Source of the DNA: CAYHPY01 sp964358485
Lineage (GTDB): Bacteria > Elusimicrobiota > Elusimicrobia > UBA1565 > UBA9628
Length of the DNA: 8,612 nucleotides
Assembly: GCA_964358485.1 (NCBI GenBank)
Contig: CAYHPY010000136.1
Coordinates: forward strand, 1 to 8,612
Direction: 5' to 3'
Translations under genes and position numbers: made by a program
In this document: positions 5,485-8,612 of the stretch, in pieces
Layout of the letters: every line of letters starts with the position of its first letter
Position numbering within the stretch: position 1 is the stretch's first letter
Notes under the pieces: generated by a model
What the model saw: the letters and a program-made list of their open reading frames with translations, nothing else
What the model was told of the DNA's origin: nothing
Databases searched by the model: none

Positions 5485-6564
5485 TCAGCGTTTGACCTCC
5501 GAGCCCGCGAACGCCGCGCGCCAAGCTCCGTCCTCGTAACGGAGCTCCCAGCGGTCCCCAACGGCCGGCTTTCCCCTGTAAGTGATCATCCGGCGACCGC
5601 CCTCCTCCGGGGAGAACTCCGCCTGCTCGGCGTAATCGTCGGCGAAGGCGGAGACGAGCTCCGGATCGATCGCCTCGCGCGGGAGGCCCTTCTCCGCGAG
5701 CTTCTGATGATGCGCCATCCCCACCCGGGTCTCGGGCTCCAACCGCCTTTTGAGCGCGCTCATCTCCAGGAGGAAGCGTCTCCCGTCGGGGACGAGGCGC
5801 TCCATCTTCCTTCCGAAGGCCACATCCCCGTCGGTCACGCCCCATGGCTCCAGAGCCCGATCGATGGCCCGGCCGATCCGCTCCCCCTCCTCCTCGGTCC
5901 GGGACCTTTCGGCGGCCGAGGCGCCGCCGCCGCGAATGCCCTTGAGTTCCTGCCCGATCGCCAGAAACGCCGTCCCCGCCCGGAGAAACTGGACCGCCCC
6001 GGCGCCCAGGCTCACCGCGGTCCCGCGGTCCAGGCACTCGGCTCCCGCGTCGAGGTAGTCGTACCCCCCGAAAGTCGTTGCCGCCAGACGAGCGCGCAGG
6101 GCGCAGCGCAGAAGCTCCCGGGGCTCCGTGGGCGCCGCCGGCGCCGCGCGCGGCGGGGAGGGCTCTTCGCGCGGAACCGATCGCGGACCCGTCACCTGGC
6201 GCACGGCCCAGCCCCCGCGTCGGCCCGCGACGTCCGAGAACACGGACCGCGTGGAGGCGCCGAAAATGCCGATCCAGCAGAGGTTCCACAGCAGGACCGC
6301 CGAGGCGGCCCAAGCCCCGGCGGAGGAGGACTGCCGGCGCCGCGTCCAGGACAACGAGGCGGCGGCCGGCGGCAGGACCGCGAAGGCGGCCAGGGCGGCC
6401 AGGAAAATCCAACCCGCCTCGCGCCCGCGCGGGCCGGTGAACTCGGGGCCGGAGAGAGCTCCCAGGAGCACCACCGTCGCGCAAGCGCTGGCCGACGCGG
6501 CCGCCCACAGGAGCAGGGCCGGGGCACCCCGGAGGCCGCGGCCGGCGTGCGGGCGCTCATTCAT
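5485..6564 (-). CDS. Three-helix membrane protein of unknown function
   Basis: This 359-residue protein has three hydrophobic segments near the N-terminus, about 14-38, 48-72 and 83-104. A proline/alanine-rich linker follows at about 127-147, then a largely helical soluble domain of some 200 residues with charged stretches such as RTEEEGERIGRAIDRALEPW (222-241). It ends in a short strand-rich tail, RMITYRGKPAVGDRWELRYE and DGAWRAAFAG (325-354), resembling the small 'evaluate and write W-R' beta units seen in unrelated lipoproteins. No family is recognised. The start at 6564 lies 23 bases after the serine hydrolase stop; the open frame continues upstream into that gene, but no better start is visible and no Shine-Dalgarno is seen. 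One base separates it from the next membrane-protein gene, suggesting obligate co-expression. Confidence 0.72.
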   Translation of the reverse strand: MNERPHAGRGLRGAPALLLWAAASASACATVVLLGALSGPEFTGPRGREAGWIFLAALAAFAVLPPAAASLSWTRRRQSSSAGAWAASAVLLWNLCWIGIFGASTRSVFSDVAGRRGGWAVRQVTGPRSVPREEPSPPRAAPAAPTEPRELLRCALRARLAATTFGGYDYLDAGAECLDRGTAVSLGAGAVQFLRAGTAFLAIGQELKGIRGGGASAAERSRTEEEGERIGRAIDRALEPWGVTDGDVAFGRKMERLVPDGRRFLLEMSALKRRLEPETRVGMAHHQKLAEKGLPREAIDPELVSAFADDYAEQAEFSPEEGGRRMITYRGKPAVGDRWELRYEDGAWRAAFAGSEVKR

Positions 6565-6587
6565 AGGCTGAGCCGTGGACGGACTGC

Positions 6588-7775
6588 TTAGCGAACGACC
6601 ATCTGCCCGCGCCGTCCGGAGTTCTTGGCCAGGTAGCGGGGCGCGTCGTAGTGCTCGAAGGTGACCCGGCCCAGGCGGCTGATGAAGTCCTTGGCCCGCC
6701 GGTAATTGTTGTTCTGGCCGGTGAGCACCGTCATCAGATAATCCCCATGGGGCGTAAGAAAGATGGCCGAGTCGTGGCACGCTTGGCGCAGCAGGCCCGT
6801 CTTGTGGGCGATCTCCCAGCCGCGGGGCAGATTCTTGGCCAGGCGCGAGCGCGAGGGCTTGCGGTGCTTGAGGATGTCGAGCATCATGACGCTGGAGCTC
6901 TTGTCCACGAGCTCCCCTTTGTAGATTTTCTCCAGGAGCATGGCCATTTCCTTGGCGGTGGTGTAGTTCTCATGAGCCACGCGCCCGCCGCGGATGCTCA
7001 TGCCCTCGGCGAAGATCTCGGTGTAGAACAGGCCGAAGTTGGGGAATTGCGCCTGAATGTAGCCCAGGCCCACCTCGTCGATGAGCATGGCCGTGGCGGT
7101 GTTGTCGGACTCGCCGATCATCTTGTACAGAAGCTCGCGGACGGTCAGCTTGGTGCCGTCGGGGCGCCACTTGATGCTCCCGGAGCCGCCCACCCGGTGG
7201 GGGCGGCGCAGGCGCAGGCCGTCGTTGAGGGAGAGCTTGCCGTCGCGGATCTTCTGGAAAACGCTGGCCATGACCGGCACCTTGATGAGGCTGGCCGAGG
7301 GGAAAAGGTCGTCCTGGTGGTGGGACCAGGTGCGGCCCGACTTCAAGTCTTTTAGCACGACGGCCACCCGGCCCTTGTGCTGGGCGGCCACGCGCGACAA
7401 TTCGGCGGTCAGGTTGTCCCAGGCGGCCTGGCTGGGGTCGGGCGCCCAGGCCTGGCCCTGCGCCTCCCGGGGAGTGGGCGCGCGGAGCACGGGCTTGGCC
7501 GGGGTCGGCCGGACGACGGGAGCCGCCGGGGCGGGCGCGGCGGGAAGGAGGTTTTCATCCGGAGCGATGGCGGCGGCGTCGTCATCGGAGGCGTCGGCGC
7601 TTTCCGCGGATTCGCCCGCGTTCTCCTCCAGATAGGCCAGGTCCGAATATTCCCCGTGGGCCCATTCTAGGCGGTAGCCCAGGGCGTAGGAGAAGGCGAC
7701 GGCGAACAACGCCGCCGCCACCGTCGCGTCCCCGCGCGTAAACGCCCAGCCGCGGTTTTGGAATATTCGTTTCAT
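6588..7775 (-). CDS. Membrane-anchored class A beta-lactamase-fold serine hydrolase
   Basis: This 395-residue protein has a short basic N-terminus, one hydrophobic helix (about 17-35, signal anchor or uncleaved signal peptide) and an acidic then alanine/proline-rich linker (about 50-110). A serine hydrolase domain of the beta-lactamase2/penicillin-binding fold follows. The catalytic motifs are present: SASLIK with Ser162 and Lys165, SDN at 223-225 and KTG at 325-327; VGGSGSIKWRPDGTKLTVREL (195-215) matches the region preceding SDN. The omega-loop ExxLN motif with the deacylating Glu166 of true class A beta-lactamases is not visible. This favours a cell-wall DD-peptidase or sensor role over antibiotic hydrolysis. 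It heads a leftward cluster with two unknown membrane proteins. There is no clear Shine-Dalgarno, and a GC-rich stem ends ten bases before the ATG. Confidence 0.85.
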   Translation of the reverse strand: MKRIFQNRGWAFTRGDATVAAALFAVAFSYALGYRLEWAHGEYSDLAYLEENAGESAESADASDDDAAAIAPDENLLPAAPAPAAPVVRPTPAKPVLRAPTPREAQGQAWAPDPSQAAWDNLTAELSRVAAQHKGRVAVVLKDLKSGRTWSHHQDDLFPSASLIKVPVMASVFQKIRDGKLSLNDGLRLRRPHRVGGSGSIKWRPDGTKLTVRELLYKMIGESDNTATAMLIDEVGLGYIQAQFPNFGLFYTEIFAEGMSIRGGRVAHENYTTAKEMAMLLEKIYKGELVDKSSSVMMLDILKHRKPSRSRLAKNLPRGWEIAHKTGLLRQACHDSAIFLTPHGDYLMTVLTGQNNNYRRAKDFISRLGRVTFEHYDAPRYLAKNSGRRGQMVVR

Positions 7776-7785
7776 TGGAGATAGG

Positions 7786-7811
7786 CGAAGCCGCCCGCGA
7801 GGGTGGCTTCG
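7786..7811. other. GC-rich hairpin between clpC and the serine hydrolase gene
   Basis: CGAAGCC (7786-7792) pairs with GGCTTCG (7805-7811), continued inward by CCC/GGG after one non-Watson-Crick step, around a four-base loop. No U-run follows on the minus strand, so it is a poor intrinsic terminator for clpC. It lies ten bases from the hydrolase ATG and could limit ribosome access. The rest of the 93-base gap holds a 13-base palindrome centred at 7827 (ACCTTA-T-TAAGGT) and no clear promoter. Confidence 0.45.
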
Positions 7812-7868
7812 GGACCCGCTACCTTATTAAGGTTAACAGGAGATCGCGGTTTTCGCAAGCCCCCCGGG

Positions 7869-8612
7869 TCAGGATTTATTCTCCACCTTGGCCGCCTGCG
7901 CGGTGAAGGTGATTTTATCCCCCGCGGGATCGAGCTCGGCGTGGATGCCGGCACCCGCGTCGAACTTCTTCATCAGCATGTCCTCGGCCAAGGGATCCTC
8001 GATGGCCCGCTGAATGGTCCGGCTCAAGGGCCGCGCCCCGTAGTTGGCGTCGAAACCCGTCTTGATGAGGTATTTCTCGGCCTCCTCGGAGATGGTGAAT
8101 TTGAAGCCCTGGGCCTCGACTTTCACCGCGACACGCTTGAGCATGAGCTTGAGAATCTGGGCCATCTCCTCCTCGGAGAGGGGGTGGAAGACCAGGATCT
8201 CGTTGATGCGGTTGATGAACTCGGGGTTGAAGACCCGCTTGACCTCGTCCATCACCGTCTCTTTCATCTTCTTATAGTCCTTCTCGGTGCTATCTGCGGC
8301 GGGGGCAAACCCGAGGGACTTGCCCTTGGAGATCAGCCGCGCGCCGACGTTGGAGGTCATCAAAAACACCGTGTTCTTGAAGCTGACCTTGTGCCCCAGG
8401 TTGTCGTTTAGGATTCCGTCGTCCATGACCTGGAGCAGGATGTTGAAGATGTCGGGGTGGGCCTTCTCGATCTCATCGAACAGGACGACCGAATACGGCC
8501 GGCGTCGGATCGACTCGGTCAGCGACCCGCCCTCGTCGTAGCCCACGTAACCGGGTGGGGCGCCGATCAAGCGCGAGACCGAGTGACGCTCCATGAACTC
8601 CGACATGTCCAC
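7869..8612 (-). CDS. clpC: ClpC-like AAA+ unfoldase, C-terminal 247 residues (runs off right edge)
   Basis: This is the second AAA+ module of a Hsp100/Clp ATPase, which unfolds proteins for ClpP degradation or disaggregation. The fragment begins at VDMSEFMERHSVSRLIG. It contains the pore loop GAPPGYVGYDEGG, Walker B VVLFDEIEKAHPD, sensor 1 TSNVGA, the arginine-finger segment FNPEFINRINEI, and sensor 2 in GARPLSRTIQ, followed by the small lid domain. The spacing LGFAPAADSTEKDYKKMKETVMDEVKRVFNPEF resembles ClpC more than ClpB, which usually has a shorter, different linker here, so ClpC is preferred. The N-terminal domain, first AAA+ module, M-domain and the second Walker A lie outside the window, so ClpB cannot be fully excluded. 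The open frame extends to the edge with no internal start. Confidence 0.9.
   Translation of the reverse strand: MDMSEFMERHSVSRLIGAPPGYVGYDEGGSLTESIRRRPYSVVLFDEIEKAHPDIFNILLQVMDDGILNDNLGHKVSFKNTVFLMTSNVGARLISKGKSLGFAPAADSTEKDYKKMKETVMDEVKRVFNPEFINRINEILVFHPLSEEEMAQILKLMLKRVAVKVEAQGFKFTISEEAEKYLIKTGFDANYGARPLSRTIQRAIEDPLAEDMLMKKFDAGAGIHAELDPAGDKITFTAQAAKVENKS

Noticed and set aside
5470..6591. Long plus-strand frame opposite the three-helix membrane protein
   Set aside because: Arg/Pro/Gly-rich antisense frame without a domain; the minus frame has transmembrane helices and fits the operon.
7827..7858. Minus-strand promoter TTGCGA with TAACCT for the serine hydrolase
   Set aside because: Spacing is 17 bp but the -10 matches only three of six bases, so it is not distinguishable from chance.

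Overview
This 8.6 kb window is GC-rich bacterial chromosome with compact, mostly leftward (minus-strand) gene clusters. RecA, LexA and a ClpC-type AAA+ unfoldase place it in a bacterium. The sequence alone does not fix the phylum. The LexA operator matches none of the textbook types, which suggests an under-studied deep-branching lineage; a GC-rich Elusimicrobiota-like genome is one guess, held weakly.

Left part (1-2333): a compact SOS cluster reads leftwards as lexA (1784-1167), a small exported protein of unknown function (1170-649, overlapping lexA by 4 nt) and recA (from 587, running off the left edge). A perfect 24-bp palindrome (1789-1812) lies just upstream of lexA, inside a promoter with a consensus -35, and is very probably the LexA operator. 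A small HAD-family phosphatase (1938-2333) is transcribed divergently from lexA.

Middle (2378-4658): a type IV toxin-antitoxin system, abiEi-abiEii, reads leftwards with a 4-nt ATGA overlap. Its AT-rich control region holds a perfect sigma70-type promoter (TTGACA, 17 bp, TATAAT) and two copies of the same inverted-repeat operator, one over the -35 and one in the 5' leader. Rightwards from there lies an orphan 115-aa protein of atypical composition. Between it and the next, convergent gene is a 61-bp stretch with interleaved inverted repeats, probably a bidirectional terminator or a repeat remnant.

Right part (4659-8612): a probable leftward operon encodes an exported or membrane-anchored penicillin-binding/class A beta-lactamase-fold serine hydrolase (7775-6588), a three-helix membrane protein (6564-5485) and a two-helix membrane protein with a TPR-like tail (5483-4659). 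Upstream of it the C-terminal 247 residues of a ClpC-like ATPase enter from the right edge.

The clearest regulatory stories are LexA autoregulation through an unusual operator, with recA downstream in the same gene string, and AbiEi autoregulation through paired operators. The least explained parts are the exported protein between lexA and recA, the orphan beside AbiE, and the two membrane proteins behind the serine hydrolase.
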